A DNA stretch of 64,000 nucleotides from NCBI RefSeq assembly GCF_021800405.1, contig NZ_CP084550.1, positions 1,178,001-1,242,000 on the forward strand. The letters run 5' to 3'. Position 1 is the stretch's first letter. Every line of letters starts with the position of its first letter. Shown piece after piece: positions 16,197 to 24,249 of the stretch. A program made the position numbers and the translations under genes. Under the pieces are notes generated by a model, which did not search any database, was not told where the DNA came from, and was given only the letters and a program-made list of their open reading frames with translations. The DNA is from Arthrobacter sp. FW306-07-I. Its GTDB lineage: Bacteria > Actinomycetota > Actinomycetes > Actinomycetales > Micrococcaceae.

Positions 16197-17351
16197 GTGA
16201 CTTCCCAGCTACGGGCCGGAATCATCGGAACAGGATTCATGGGCTCTGTCCACGCCCATGCGGTCCGCGCAGCAGGCGGTGAGGTTGTCGCAGTCGCCGG
16301 GAGCAGCCAGGCTTCCGCCGAAGCCGCAGCACCCGCTCTCGGCGCCCGAACCGCAGCCGAATCGCCTGAAGCACTGATCGCACGGGCAGATGTAGATGTC
16401 ATCCATATCTGCACCCCGAACGCCACCCACGCCGACCTTGCCCGCAAGGCCATTGCGGCAGGAAAAGCAGTCATCTGCGAAAAGCCACTGGCCACGAACG
16501 TTGGGGACGCGTTGGAACTGACAACCCTGGCGGCGCAGGCCGGGGTCGTCACCGGCGTGCCCTTCGTCTACCGGTTCTATCCGGCCGTCCGCGAGGCCCG
16601 CGACCGCATCCAGCGCGGCGACGCCGGCCGGCTTTGGCTCCTGCACGGCTCCTACCTGCAGGACTGGCTGGCCGGCGCGGAAGCCACGAACTGGCGGGTC
16701 GATTCAACGATCGGCGGAGCGTCCAGGGCGTTCGGCGACATCGGCGTCCACTGGTGTGACCTGATGGAGTTCACCACCGGACACAGAATCACCAGGCTTG
16801 TGGCCCAGACCAGCAGGGCATACGACGAACGCGAAACCGGCGGCCGGTTGTCCTCCGTCGCTACCGAGGACGGCGCCACGCTCCTGTTCGAGACGGACAA
16901 GGGTGCCACCGGCTCCGTGGTGGTCAGCCAAGTCAGTCCCGGCAGGAAGAACCGACTCTGGTTCTCCTTCGACGGAACCGAAGCGTCATTCAGCTTCAAC
17001 CAGGAACGGCCCGACACCCTGCACGTCGGCCGCAGCGACTCAAGTTCCGAGATCCCGGTCGGCCCGCAAACACTCACGACGCCGGGCGGCCGGCGCTACG
17101 CCAAACTTCCCCCGGGCCACCCCCAGGGTTACCAGGACAGCTTCAACGCGTTCGTCGCGGACGTGTATGCGGCCGTCCACGGCCAGGAACCGGACGGCAT
17201 GCCCACCTTCCGGGACGGCCTACGGGCAGCCCTCCTTACGGATGCAGTCGTAACCTCGGCCGCGCACCAGACCTGGGTCGAGGTTCCGCAAACGGACAAC
17301 CTCACCGGATCACTTACCTCTTCCCCCGCAGCTGAAAGGCAGAAGCAATGA
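16197..17351 (+). CDS. Gfo/Idh/MocA family oxidoreductase (candidate 3-keto-sugar reductase)
   Basis: The GTG at 16197 gives 384 residues and puts the Rossmann motif GTGFMG at 11-16. The family triad is visible: K96 in EKPLA, D181 and H185 in FGDIGVHWCDL. It would move hydride between NAD(P) and a sugar hydroxyl. The operon has a second Gfo/Idh/MocA enzyme that looks like levoglucosan dehydrogenase. In the known four-step pathway a second enzyme of this family reduces 3-keto-glucose to glucose, and this gene is the natural candidate (LgdC-like); that is inference. It overlaps the isomerase gene by four bases. Confidence 0.85.
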   Translation: MTSQLRAGIIGTGFMGSVHAHAVRAAGGEVVAVAGSSQASAEAAAPALGARTAAESPEALIARADVDVIHICTPNATHADLARKAIAAGKAVICEKPLATNVGDALELTTLAAQAGVVTGVPFVYRFYPAVREARDRIQRGDAGRLWLLHGSYLQDWLAGAEATNWRVDSTIGGASRAFGDIGVHWCDLMEFTTGHRITRLVAQTSRAYDERETGGRLSSVATEDGATLLFETDKGATGSVVVSQVSPGRKNRLWFSFDGTEASFSFNQERPDTLHVGRSDSSSEIPVGPQTLTTPGGRRYAKLPPGHPQGYQDSFNAFVADVYAAVHGQEPDGMPTFRDGLRAALLTDAVVTSAAHQTWVEVPQTDNLTGSLTSSPAAERQKQ

Positions 17352-18169
17352 AACTCGGTTACTGTTCCATCACCTGGGGCGGCGTCGTCGGCCACCCGCA
17401 AGGTGTGACGAGCGTGAAGGACCTTTTCTACATGACCCACGGGTCCATGCAGCAAGCGGTCCAGGACATCGCCTCCGTTGGCTATCAGGGCGTGGAGATG
17501 TTCGACGGCAACCTGGCCGAATACGCCGACAAGCCCGAAGAACTTAAAGAGATCCTCAGCAGCAACAACATCGAGCTAACCAGTGTCTATACCGGCGCGA
17601 ACTTCATCTACGCTGACATCCTTCCCGACGAGCTGCACCGGATCCACCGTGCCGCCGAACTGGCCGCCAACTTTGGAGCAGAACGGCTGGTAGTGGGAGG
17701 CGGGGCACGCCGCGCCGCCGGAACCACTGACGAGGACTACCACCGCCTCGGCGAAGCCCTGGACAGCGTGACGGACATCGCGGAAAGCTTCGGCCTGTCG
17801 GCAAGCTATCACCCGCACCTGAGCACCATTGTCGAAAGCCCGGAAGAACTGGACAGGCTCATGCCGCTCACCCGGATCGGCTTCTGCCCGGACACCGCAC
17901 ACCTTGCAGCCGGAGGAGCGGACCCGGCCGCAGTCATCCGGAAGTACCCCGACAGGATCCGGCACGTCCACCTCAAGGACTTCCAGAAGGACCCTTTCAA
18001 TTTCCTGCCGCTTGGACAGGGTGAGCTCGACTTCCCCGACATCATCGCAGCCATCCGCGAGAGCGGCTATGACAGCTGGCTCATGGTCGAACTCGATAAC
18101 TACGACGGTGACCCCCGGGAAGCCGCGGCCCTCAGCAAGAAGTACCTCGAAAAGCTCCTCTCTCACTAA
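17348..18169 (+). CDS. Sugar phosphate isomerase/epimerase family TIM-barrel protein
   Basis: The 273-residue protein is a xylose-isomerase-like (AP endonuclease 2) barrel. Likely metal ligands are E163 (STIVESPEEL), D182 and H185 (CPDTAHLAAGG), H208 (HVHLKDFQ) and a late glutamate in MVELDNY. Relatives isomerise or epimerise keto-sugars, and LgdB-type members carry out beta-elimination or hydration of 3-keto-sugars in levoglucosan breakdown. Its ATG overlaps the preceding TGA (ATGA), so it is co-translated with the reductase-like gene. Only one such protein is present, whereas the described levoglucosan pathway uses two, so it may do both steps or the second may lie elsewhere. Confidence 0.85.
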   Translation: MKLGYCSITWGGVVGHPQGVTSVKDLFYMTHGSMQQAVQDIASVGYQGVEMFDGNLAEYADKPEELKEILSSNNIELTSVYTGANFIYADILPDELHRIHRAAELAANFGAERLVVGGGARRAAGTTDEDYHRLGEALDSVTDIAESFGLSASYHPHLSTIVESPEELDRLMPLTRIGFCPDTAHLAAGGADPAAVIRKYPDRIRHVHLKDFQKDPFNFLPLGQGELDFPDIIAAIRESGYDSWLMVELDNYDGDPREAAALSKKYLEKLLSH

Positions 18170-18234
18170 TTTTTCAACCGCGGGGACTGCCACAGACGGC
18201 AACTGCCCTGCCTTCCGGAAGGAACACGATTCAC

Positions 18235-19407
18235 ATGCAGAACCTCAACGTCGGCCTCATCGGAGGCGGCTTCATGGGCAAGGCCCACTCGCTGGCTTAC
18301 GCCGCCATGCCCATGTTTTTCTGGCCCGCACCAGCCATGCCGGTCCGAAAAGTCATTGCCGAAGCCACCGAAGACCTTGCTTCGGAAGCTGCCCGCCGCT
18401 TCGGCTTCGAGAACTCCACCTCAGACTGGCGCAGCATCATCGATGATCCGGACATCCACGTCGTCGACATTGCTACGCCAAACCACCTCCACGCCGAGAT
18501 TGCCATCGCCGCTGCCGAAGCAGGCAAGCACATCATCTGCGAAAAGCCCTTGGCGCGTACCGGCGAAGAATCCAAGGCCATGTACGACGCAGTGAAAGAC
18601 AAGAACCTCGTCCATATGGTCGCCTTCAACTACCGGCGGACTCCGGCCGTTGCACTGGCAAAGAAATACATCGAGGAAGGGGCCATCGGACAAATCCTCA
18701 ACTTCCGGGGCACCTACCTGCAGGACTGGAGCGCCGACCCCAACTCCCCGCTCTCCTGGCGTTTCCAGAAATCCATCGCAGGCTCCGGCGCCCTTGGCGA
18801 CATTGCAACGCACGTCATTGACATGGCCCGCTACCTTGTCGGCGAGTTCAGCGCCGTCAACGCCCTCCTGTCCACCTGGATCCCCGAGCGGCCGCTCCAA
18901 GCCGGAGGTGCTGACGCGCTCGGCACCGTACGGGGCGGAGAAGGCCCCCGTGGCCAGGTTGACGTGGACGACGAAGTCATGACCATGATCCGGTTTGCCA
19001 ACGGTGCCGTGGGTTCCGTGGAAGCAACCCGCAACGCCCACGGCAGGAACAACTACATCACCTTCGAAATCCACGGAACCGAGGGCAGCATCGTCTTCAA
19101 CTATGAGCGGCGCGACGAACTGCAGGTCTGCTTCGCGTCCGACCAGGCCGACCGCCGCGGATTCCGCACCGTCTACACCGGGCCCGCACACCCCCACGGA
19201 GATGCACTCTGGCCCATCCCTGCGCTCGGCATTGGATACGGCGAAACCAAGATCATCGAGGCCTACGACTTCTTCAAGGCCATCGCGGAAGGCGGCAGCG
19301 TAAGCCCGAACTTTGCCGACGGATATCAGGTAGCCCTCATCGACGATGCAATTGTCGAGTCGGCGGCAAAAGAATCCTGGGTCGACGTTCCGCAGATCAA
19401 CGCATGA
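18235..19407 (+). CDS. Gfo/Idh/MocA dehydrogenase, probable levoglucosan dehydrogenase
   Basis: This 390-residue enzyme has the Rossmann motif GGGFMG (10-15), K104 in CEKPLA, and D189 and H193 in LGDIATHVIDM, the family's catalytic triad. Length and overall sequence match my memory of the levoglucosan dehydrogenase characterised from Pseudarthrobacter, which oxidises the C3 hydroxyl of levoglucosan with NAD; this is recall, not a search. A 3-dehydrogenase for another glycoside or inositol is the main alternative. It lies 65 nt after the isomerase gene, with a small CCTTCCGGAAGG palindrome before its ribosome site, and is followed by a strong hairpin. Confidence 0.85.
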   Translation: MQNLNVGLIGGGFMGKAHSLAYAAMPMFFWPAPAMPVRKVIAEATEDLASEAARRFGFENSTSDWRSIIDDPDIHVVDIATPNHLHAEIAIAAAEAGKHIICEKPLARTGEESKAMYDAVKDKNLVHMVAFNYRRTPAVALAKKYIEEGAIGQILNFRGTYLQDWSADPNSPLSWRFQKSIAGSGALGDIATHVIDMARYLVGEFSAVNALLSTWIPERPLQAGGADALGTVRGGEGPRGQVDVDDEVMTMIRFANGAVGSVEATRNAHGRNNYITFEIHGTEGSIVFNYERRDELQVCFASDQADRRGFRTVYTGPAHPHGDALWPIPALGIGYGETKIIEAYDFFKAIAEGGSVSPNFADGYQVALIDDAIVESAAKESWVDVPQINA

Positions 19408-19413
19408 CGTAAG

Positions 19414-19443
19414 GGGAGGGGCGGCGACGAATCCGCCCCTCCC
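19414..19443 (+). terminator. Intercistronic hairpin after the levoglucosan-type dehydrogenase
   Basis: GGGAGGGGCGG (19414-19424) and CCGCCCCTCCC (19433-19443) form a perfect 11-bp stem with an 8-nt loop. No T-tract follows. It lies between the dehydrogenase and the last operon gene and may cause partial termination or protect the upstream message. Confidence 0.55.
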
Positions 19444-19472
19444 GCAAGCCCAGGACCACCCGAGGACGAAAA

Positions 19473-19793
19473 ATGCCACACACAACAGTCAGCCACGACG
19501 AAACGCAAGTCTGGTTAATGCCGGTGTTCACCGCAAAAGCAGGGCACGAAGCCACGCTGCAGGAAGCACTCCTCGGACTGCAGTCGCTGAGCCGAAAGGA
19601 CACCGGCTGCCTGGAATATACGGTCTTCGCAGACGATCAAAGGCCAGGTACGTACTTCCTCATTGAGGGATGGGCCCGCCGCGGGGACCTGGAAGCCCAC
19701 AACGAGGAAGTCCATGTTAAGGACTTCGTGGACGGGGTGCAGTCCCTGCTGGCCGTACCCTTCTCCGTATCTCCGATTACGCCCCTGGTCTGA
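19473..19793 (+). CDS. ABM/YgiN-type quinol monooxygenase-like protein
   Basis: The 106-residue protein is a single ABM ferredoxin-like domain: VWLMPVFTAKAGHEATLQ, KDTGCLEYTVFADD and FLIEGWARRGDLEAH follow the usual strand-helix order, and a histidine (H90s region, HVKDFVDGV) follows the last helix. It closes the LacI-controlled sugar operon, after a hairpin and before the terminator. Why a cofactor-free oxygenase-like or dimeric barrel protein belongs to sugar breakdown is not obvious; it might act on a reactive keto-sugar intermediate. Confidence 0.78.
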   Translation: MPHTTVSHDETQVWLMPVFTAKAGHEATLQEALLGLQSLSRKDTGCLEYTVFADDQRPGTYFLIEGWARRGDLEAHNEEVHVKDFVDGVQSLLAVPFSVSPITPLV

Positions 19794-19812
19794 TACCCGC
19801 CAACGTGGGGGA

Positions 19813-19852
19813 GGACGACGGCGGGACGTAAGTGCCGCCGTCGTCCTTCCCC
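19813..19852 (+). terminator. Terminator at the right edge of the LacI sugar operon
   Basis: GGACGACGGCGG (19813-19824) pairs with CCGCCGTCGTCC (19835-19846), followed by pyrimidine-rich TTCCCCTTCC. It lies 19 nt after the last operon gene. The same 12-bp stem ends the divergent LacI gene at 10632-10665. Confidence 0.75.
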
Positions 19853-19888
19853 TTCCTTCGCTGTGGAGCGCCGTTGTAGTGTCGTGCC

Positions 19889-20731
19889 GTGATCGTCCCA
19901 GATACGTCCCAGGATGCCGCGGCGGTCGCGGACCACTACGACGAGCTCGATCCCATTTACCGCCAGGTGTGGGGGGACCATGTTCATCACGGGTTGTGGG
20001 CGACGGGCCGCGAGACAGCCGAAGAGGCCGTCGAGGCGCTGGTCGACGCCGTCGCCGACCGGCTGAACCTGGAGCCGGGCCAGGAGAGCGTGGATATCGG
20101 CTGCGGCTACGGTGCCACCGCACGGCGGCTCGCCATGACCCGCAAGGTCCGCGTTACCGGCTTCACGCTGTCCGCTGAGCAGGGCACCTATGCCGCCGCC
20201 CATCCCGCGCCGGGTGTGGACATCCAGGTGCGTGACTGGCTCTTCAACGGGCTGCCCGATGCCTCGGCCGGTGCGGCATGGGCGATTGAGTCAAGCGAGC
20301 ACATGGTCGATAAGCCCGGCTTCTTCGCAGAAGCGCACCGAGTGCTGGCGCCCGGCGGCCGGTTGGTCGTTTGTGCCTGGCTCGCTGGGACCGATGCCAG
20401 GGGCTGGAAGGTCCGGCACCTGCTTGCGCCGATCTGCCGGGAAGGGCGCCTGCCCTCGATGGGCACGCGCGAGGAGTACGAGGCGATGGCATTGGCGGCG
20501 GGCTTTGCGGTCAGGGACTACGAGGATGTCAGCCGCCGCGTTGCCCGCACCTGGGTAATCTGTGCCGCCCGGCTGATGAAGGCCTTGCTCGTCGATCCGA
20601 AGATCCGTCGACTCGCCCTTGGCGCCCGGAACCGTGACTCCTTTTGGAGCATTCCCCGCATGATCCTGGCCTACCGCACCGGCACGATGCGCTACGGGAT
20701 ATTCACGCTTGCGAAGGTTAAGCCAGCCTGA
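19889..20731 (+). CDS. SAM-dependent methyltransferase (class I)
   Basis: This 280-residue protein starts with GTG. Motif I reads VDIGCGYGATARRLA (about 69-83), with the acidic pocket and a VTGFTLS post-I strand. The layout, including the N-terminal HYDELDPIYRQVWGDHVHHGLW segment, resembles tocopherol/cyclopropane-type small-molecule methyltransferases that act on lipid-like substrates. It stands alone between the sugar operon terminator and a convergent TetR gene, so the substrate is not indicated by context. Confidence 0.82.
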   Translation: MIVPDTSQDAAAVADHYDELDPIYRQVWGDHVHHGLWATGRETAEEAVEALVDAVADRLNLEPGQESVDIGCGYGATARRLAMTRKVRVTGFTLSAEQGTYAAAHPAPGVDIQVRDWLFNGLPDASAGAAWAIESSEHMVDKPGFFAEAHRVLAPGGRLVVCAWLAGTDARGWKVRHLLAPICREGRLPSMGTREEYEAMALAAGFAVRDYEDVSRRVARTWVICAARLMKALLVDPKIRRLALGARNRDSFWSIPRMILAYRTGTMRYGIFTLAKVKPA

Positions 20732-20813
20732 TCGCAAGCCCGATCGACGGACTGCCTCAGGGCAGTGGCGGCCGTTCGCCCACGCTGCGTGCACGCGTGT
20801 CTGCCCATGTCGT

Positions 20814-21506
20814 TTAGGGGTTTCGGTCTTTGGCAGACGCAGCGTTCCCGTCCGGCAGGAGGTTGGCCCCCAGGGTCCTGGCCATGAACACCCCGAAGCG
20901 CTCCGCGGTCCAGCCGCGCTTGAGGACCAGGGTCTCGTAGAGCTCAGCCGAGGTGCTCATGAAGAAGACGTCGGCCACCTCCTCCGCGGTCAGGCCCGGG
21001 CGCAGGAACCCCCTTCCGAGCACCTGGTGCGCGTTGTGCAGCATGCGCTGGTACCGCTCGTCGTCCACGTCGCGCAGGAGTGCGGCCATATCCTGGTCCC
21101 CGCTCGCCGCGGCGTCTCTGATAAGCAGGTAGAGGGGGGAGCCCAACGGGCTGACCTCGGCGATGAACCGGCCGAACTGCTCCATGAGTTCGCGGGGATC
21201 GGTGACCGTGGCCTGGGCGCGGTCCGACCGTTCCTCGGCCGGGGGACCGCCTGCTCCCAGCAGACTCTGTGCGTAGATGGCCCGGACAAGCCCCGGCTTT
21301 CCGCCGAACCCCTTGTACACGGATTCCTTGGAGACGCCGGCGGCGTGGGCGATGGCCGCGATAGTGGTCCGGCCGTACCCGTGGGCCAGGAACAGCTCGC
21401 GCGATTGGGCCAGCACCCGCTTCCTGGACTCCTCGGCCGCCTCCTGCCGGCGGCGGGCATCGTAGCTGCGGGGGCGGGGCGGCGCACCGTTGACTGCGGG
21501 TCCCAT
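20814..21506 (-). CDS. TetR family transcriptional regulator
   Basis: The 230-residue protein has a TetR N-terminal HTH (SRELFLAHGYGRTTIAAIAHAAGVSKESVYKGF split over helices 1-3, about 33-68) and a helical C-terminal ligand domain. A cluster of three TGTATC/GATACA half-sites lies 16 nt upstream of its start in the gap shared with the SnoaL-like gene, so it very probably autoregulates and controls the SnoaL/NmrA pair. The ligand is unknown. Confidence 0.88.
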   Translation of the reverse strand: MGPAVNGAPPRPRSYDARRRQEAAEESRKRVLAQSRELFLAHGYGRTTIAAIAHAAGVSKESVYKGFGGKPGLVRAIYAQSLLGAGGPPAEERSDRAQATVTDPRELMEQFGRFIAEVSPLGSPLYLLIRDAAASGDQDMAALLRDVDDERYQRMLHNAHQVLGRGFLRPGLTAEEVADVFFMSTSAELYETLVLKRGWTAERFGVFMARTLGANLLPDGNAASAKDRNP

Positions 21507-21521
21507 CGGGCTTATGCTCCT

Positions 21522-21550
21522 TGTATCAGTTAGATACAGCTAACTGTATC
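21522..21550. promoter_or_regulatory. Overlapping TetR operators
   Basis: Half-sites TGTATC (21522-21527), GATACA (21533-21538) and TGTATC (21545-21550) alternate at 11-12 bp steps, giving two palindromes that share the middle half-site. TetR proteins often bind such overlapping sites as two dimers. The element lies between the divergent TetR and SnoaL-like genes. Confidence 0.75.
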
Positions 21551-21604
21551 AAATTCAGCGATCCAGCCTCTCCGCCTCCCGCGACGGAAACTAAGGAGCA
21601 GATC

Positions 21605-22054
21605 ATGGACGCTTCAGGAATCGAGCGCGTCCCCGAAGGCCCAGTGCGGCGTATGCTGGCCGCGGCCAACCGCCATGACCTTGAGGCCATGGTTCCTGAA
21701 TTCGCGGAGGACTACAGGAACACCACCCCCGTCCACCCCGCCCGCAGCTTTACCGGCTCCGCGCAGGTCCGGAAGAACTGGACGGCGCTCTTTGCCGGTC
21801 TGCCGGATCTCACCCTCACCGTCCACGACGTGGCCACAGGGCCGGATGGCAAAGTCTGGATGGAATGGAGCAACCGCGGCACCCGGCCGGACGGGTCCGT
21901 ACAGCGTGCTGCCGGGGTCTCCATCCTCACCGTCCGCGGCGACAAAATCGCCGCAGCCCAGTTTTACCTTGAACCCGTGGACCAGGATTCCGGCGACGTG
22001 AACGTGGCCATCAGCGAGGCAGTCCATGGGGCAGTTGGAGGTGACCGGTCATGA
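21605..22054 (+). CDS. SnoaL-like/NTF2-fold protein
   Basis: The start at 21605 follows AAGGAG by 6 nt; an open frame begins earlier but runs through the operator. The 149-residue protein has the NTF2-like pattern of SnoaL cyclases and isomerases: an N-terminal helix (VRRMLAAANRHDLEAMVPEF), EDYRNTTPVHP, and a sheet ending in VSILTVRGDKIAAAQFYLEP. Members are small enzymes or ligand-binding proteins; no catalytic residues are certain. It overlaps the NAD(P)-binding gene by four bases and is probably repressed by the divergent TetR. Confidence 0.82.
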   Translation: MDASGIERVPEGPVRRMLAAANRHDLEAMVPEFAEDYRNTTPVHPARSFTGSAQVRKNWTALFAGLPDLTLTVHDVATGPDGKVWMEWSNRGTRPDGSVQRAAGVSILTVRGDKIAAAQFYLEPVDQDSGDVNVAISEAVHGAVGGDRS

Positions 22055-22941
22055 TCCTGGTGGTCGGCGGCACCGGCCGCCTCGGCCGCGCCGTGGTTTC
22101 CCTGCTCCTTGCCGCCGGGCAGCAGGTCCGCATCATGGCCCGGGGCAAGTCCCAGCCCTTCCCCCGAAAGATGAGCGACGGCGTCGAGCTCCTCCGCGGG
22201 GACCTCGGCTCAGACGCGGACTGCCAGCAAGCGGTGGCTGGCTGCGATGGGCTGGTGTTCGCGGCTTCAGGATTCGGGGTCAAGGACTCGAACCCGCGGA
22301 CGGTGGACCGCGACGGCGCCATCCGGCTGGTCCGCGCGGCGGCCGCGGCCGAAGTGAAACATGTGGTGATGATGTCCATGCATGGTGCTGCCGCCGACGG
22401 GCCTATCGACTTCCTGCGCTGCAAGGCTGCGGCCGAGGATGCGGTGCGCTCGTCCGGCGTGCACTGGACGATTGTCCGGATCGGGGCCCTCCTGGAACAG
22501 CGGCTTGAGACCATGACGGCCCCGCTTGAATCGAAGGGCAAGGTGCCGGTGTTCGGCTCGGGATCCGCCCCCGTGACCTATACCTCGGTCCGGGACGCCG
22601 CCGCCGTCGTGGTCCGTGCCCTCCGCGACCCGGCGCTTCGGGACCGCGTCATCGAGTGGGGCTCGCACACGCTGACCGGCAACCAGCTTGCGGAGGCTGT
22701 GCTTGCCCGGGCAGGCCATGGAAAGGTTCAGCGCGTTCCGGCGGCCGCCCTGCGGGTGCTGTCGGTGGCGGCCAAGCCGTTTTCACCGTTCCTGGCCAGG
22801 GTGGCAGGGGCCGGTATCTGGGAGGAATCGGGGACGGCTGCTTTTGAGTTTGGCCTGGCGCGCGCCGAGTTTCCCGACATTCCCGTCACCGGGCTACAGC
22901 AGGTGCTTGAGGAGTCCGGCGCGTTGGGAACTTCGACGTAG
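22051..22941 (+). CDS. NmrA-like NAD(P)H-binding protein (atypical SDR)
   Basis: This 296-residue protein has the atypical-SDR dinucleotide motif GGTGRLG at 6-12, followed by RIMARGKSQP, where arginines suggest NADP preference. No classical YxxxK pair is evident, as in NmrA/isoflavone-reductase-like members that act as redox sensors or quinone reductases. It is translationally coupled to the SnoaL-like gene (ATGA) and belongs to the TetR-controlled unit. Confidence 0.83.
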   Translation: MILVVGGTGRLGRAVVSLLLAAGQQVRIMARGKSQPFPRKMSDGVELLRGDLGSDADCQQAVAGCDGLVFAASGFGVKDSNPRTVDRDGAIRLVRAAAAAEVKHVVMMSMHGAAADGPIDFLRCKAAAEDAVRSSGVHWTIVRIGALLEQRLETMTAPLESKGKVPVFGSGSAPVTYTSVRDAAAVVVRALRDPALRDRVIEWGSHTLTGNQLAEAVLARAGHGKVQRVPAAALRVLSVAAKPFSPFLARVAGAGIWEESGTAAFEFGLARAEFPDIPVTGLQQVLEESGALGTST

Positions 22942-22984
22942 GCGCATGTGCGCCATCCGTGCAGTAAGGCAGGGTCTACGCGGC

Positions 22985-23287
22985 TTAGGGGCGGACTGGT
23001 GTGGCCGCTTCGTTTCCGAGCACCGTTGTCCACGGGTTGGCGGTCCACTCCGTGACCACGCCGTTGAGGACGTAGGGGTCGGCGGCTGCAAAAGCTTTGG
23101 CGGCTTCCACTGCGTTTTCGCCGGTGAAGATCAACAAGCCTTTGAAGGGGACTTCGCCAACGGCGCCGCCCAGCAGGAGCTCGCCGCGTTCGACTGCCTC
23201 CCACCCCGCCCGGAGGTGGTCTGCGCGGTACTGTTCGCGGCTTTCGAGGTAGTCGTCTGCGTAGGTGTATTCCAGCACGGCGTGCAT
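22985..23287 (-). CDS. YciI family protein
   Basis: The ATG at 23287 is chosen because GGAG lies 6 nt upstream; in-frame ATGs at 23299 and 23341 lack a ribosome site. The 100-residue product is a YciI-type ferredoxin-like domain, with VLEYTYADDYLESREQYRADH containing the conserved R-x3-H at its end, then GELLLGGAVGE and the AADPYVLNGVV segment characteristic of YciI. The biochemical role of the family is poorly known. It is a single gene, convergent with the NmrA-like gene and in line with the DeoR gene upstream. Confidence 0.8.
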   Translation of the reverse strand: MHAVLEYTYADDYLESREQYRADHLRAGWEAVERGELLLGGAVGEVPFKGLLIFTGENAVEAAKAFAAADPYVLNGVVTEWTANPWTTVLGNEAATPVRP

Positions 23288-23347
23288 GCGCGTCTCCATA
23301 TCGTTCAGGGGTTTCGTTCGTTGTAGAAATAGCCTACCCACCGGGAC

Positions 23348-24121
23348 TTACCCGGAAACGGAGGCCACCTCAACCTGTACCCCCGCGTCGCGGAACTTCT
23401 GCACCTGGGCGGGGTCGGCGCCGTCGTCCGTCACCAGGGTCCACGGGAGTGCCAGCCGCGCCCAGGCGTGGAACGGCCGCAGCCCGAGTTTGGAGGAGTC
23501 GGCCAAAACATAAACCAAACGCCCCCGCCGGGCCATCAGCTCCTTGAGGCGGGTCTGGGCGTGGTCGGCTTCGCAGATGCCGTCCTCGGCGGTGACGGCG
23601 TCCGCGCCCAGGAACACCCGGTCGAAGCTCATCCGCTCCAGCGCCGCCTCGGCCAACGGCCCCACGAAACTCTGCGAGACGCCCCGGAGCCGGCCGCCCA
23701 GGCAGTCCACCTCTATGCCCTCGGAATCGGCCAGCTCCTGCAAAGTATTCAGGCCAGGCGTCGTCACGGACAGCCGATCAAACCCGCGCAGTTCGTGTGC
23801 CAGTGCACCCGCCGTGGAGCCGGCGTCGAGCAGGATGTTTTCCCCGGGCTGGATCACCGACGCCGCCCACCGGGCTATGGCATGCTTTTGCTCGAACGCC
23901 TCACCCGTGCGCTGCCGCAGCGACGCCTCCGGATGCGCGCCCAGCGCCATCGCCCCGCCGTACGTACGGGCCAGCCGGCCCTGCGAATTCAGCAGCGCCA
24001 GGTCGCGGCGGATGGTGGACGCGGTCACCTCGAACTTGGCGGAGAGCTCCTCCACGGAGGCAAGGCCGGTGGTCACGGCAAGGTGGTAGATCTCCTCGCG
24101 CCGCGCGTTTGCGCTGAGCAT
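23348..24121 (-). CDS. DeoR family transcriptional regulator
   Basis: The start at 24121 follows GGAG by 7 nt; an earlier ATG at 24166 has no ribosome site. The 257-residue protein has the DeoR winged helix (LASVEELSAKFEVTASTIRRDL) and a sugar-phosphate sensing C-terminal domain with the ILLDAGSTAGALAHEL motif and late HAQTRLKELMA. It lies downstream of, and on the same strand as, the four-carbon acid sugar operon. The palindromes ahead of that operon (27519-27557) are its likely operators. Confidence 0.88.
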   Translation of the reverse strand: MLSANARREEIYHLAVTTGLASVEELSAKFEVTASTIRRDLALLNSQGRLARTYGGAMALGAHPEASLRQRTGEAFEQKHAIARWAASVIQPGENILLDAGSTAGALAHELRGFDRLSVTTPGLNTLQELADSEGIEVDCLGGRLRGVSQSFVGPLAEAALERMSFDRVFLGADAVTAEDGICEADHAQTRLKELMARRGRLVYVLADSSKLGLRPFHAWARLALPWTLVTDDGADPAQVQKFRDAGVQVEVASVSG

Positions 24122-24198
24122 TCCCGGTCTCCTTCCCGTGGGTATGGCAGTGGCAGTGCTACCCATGCTAGTTCCGGCTCTAACGAATCAGGGACGGC

Positions 24199-24234
24199 AA
24201 CGGCCGGCCAGCAATTCTACGCTGACCGGCCGTT
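24199..24234. terminator. Hairpin terminator after the PdxA2 gene
   Basis: AACGGCCGG (24199-24207) pairs with CCGGCCGTT (24226-24234), and after one mismatch CAGC (24209-24212) pairs with GCTG (24221-24224) around an 8-nt loop. It lies 16 nt past the stop of the minus-strand PdxA2 gene and ahead of the DeoR gene. Confidence 0.65.
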
Positions 24235-24249
24235 TCACTACTGAAGCGT

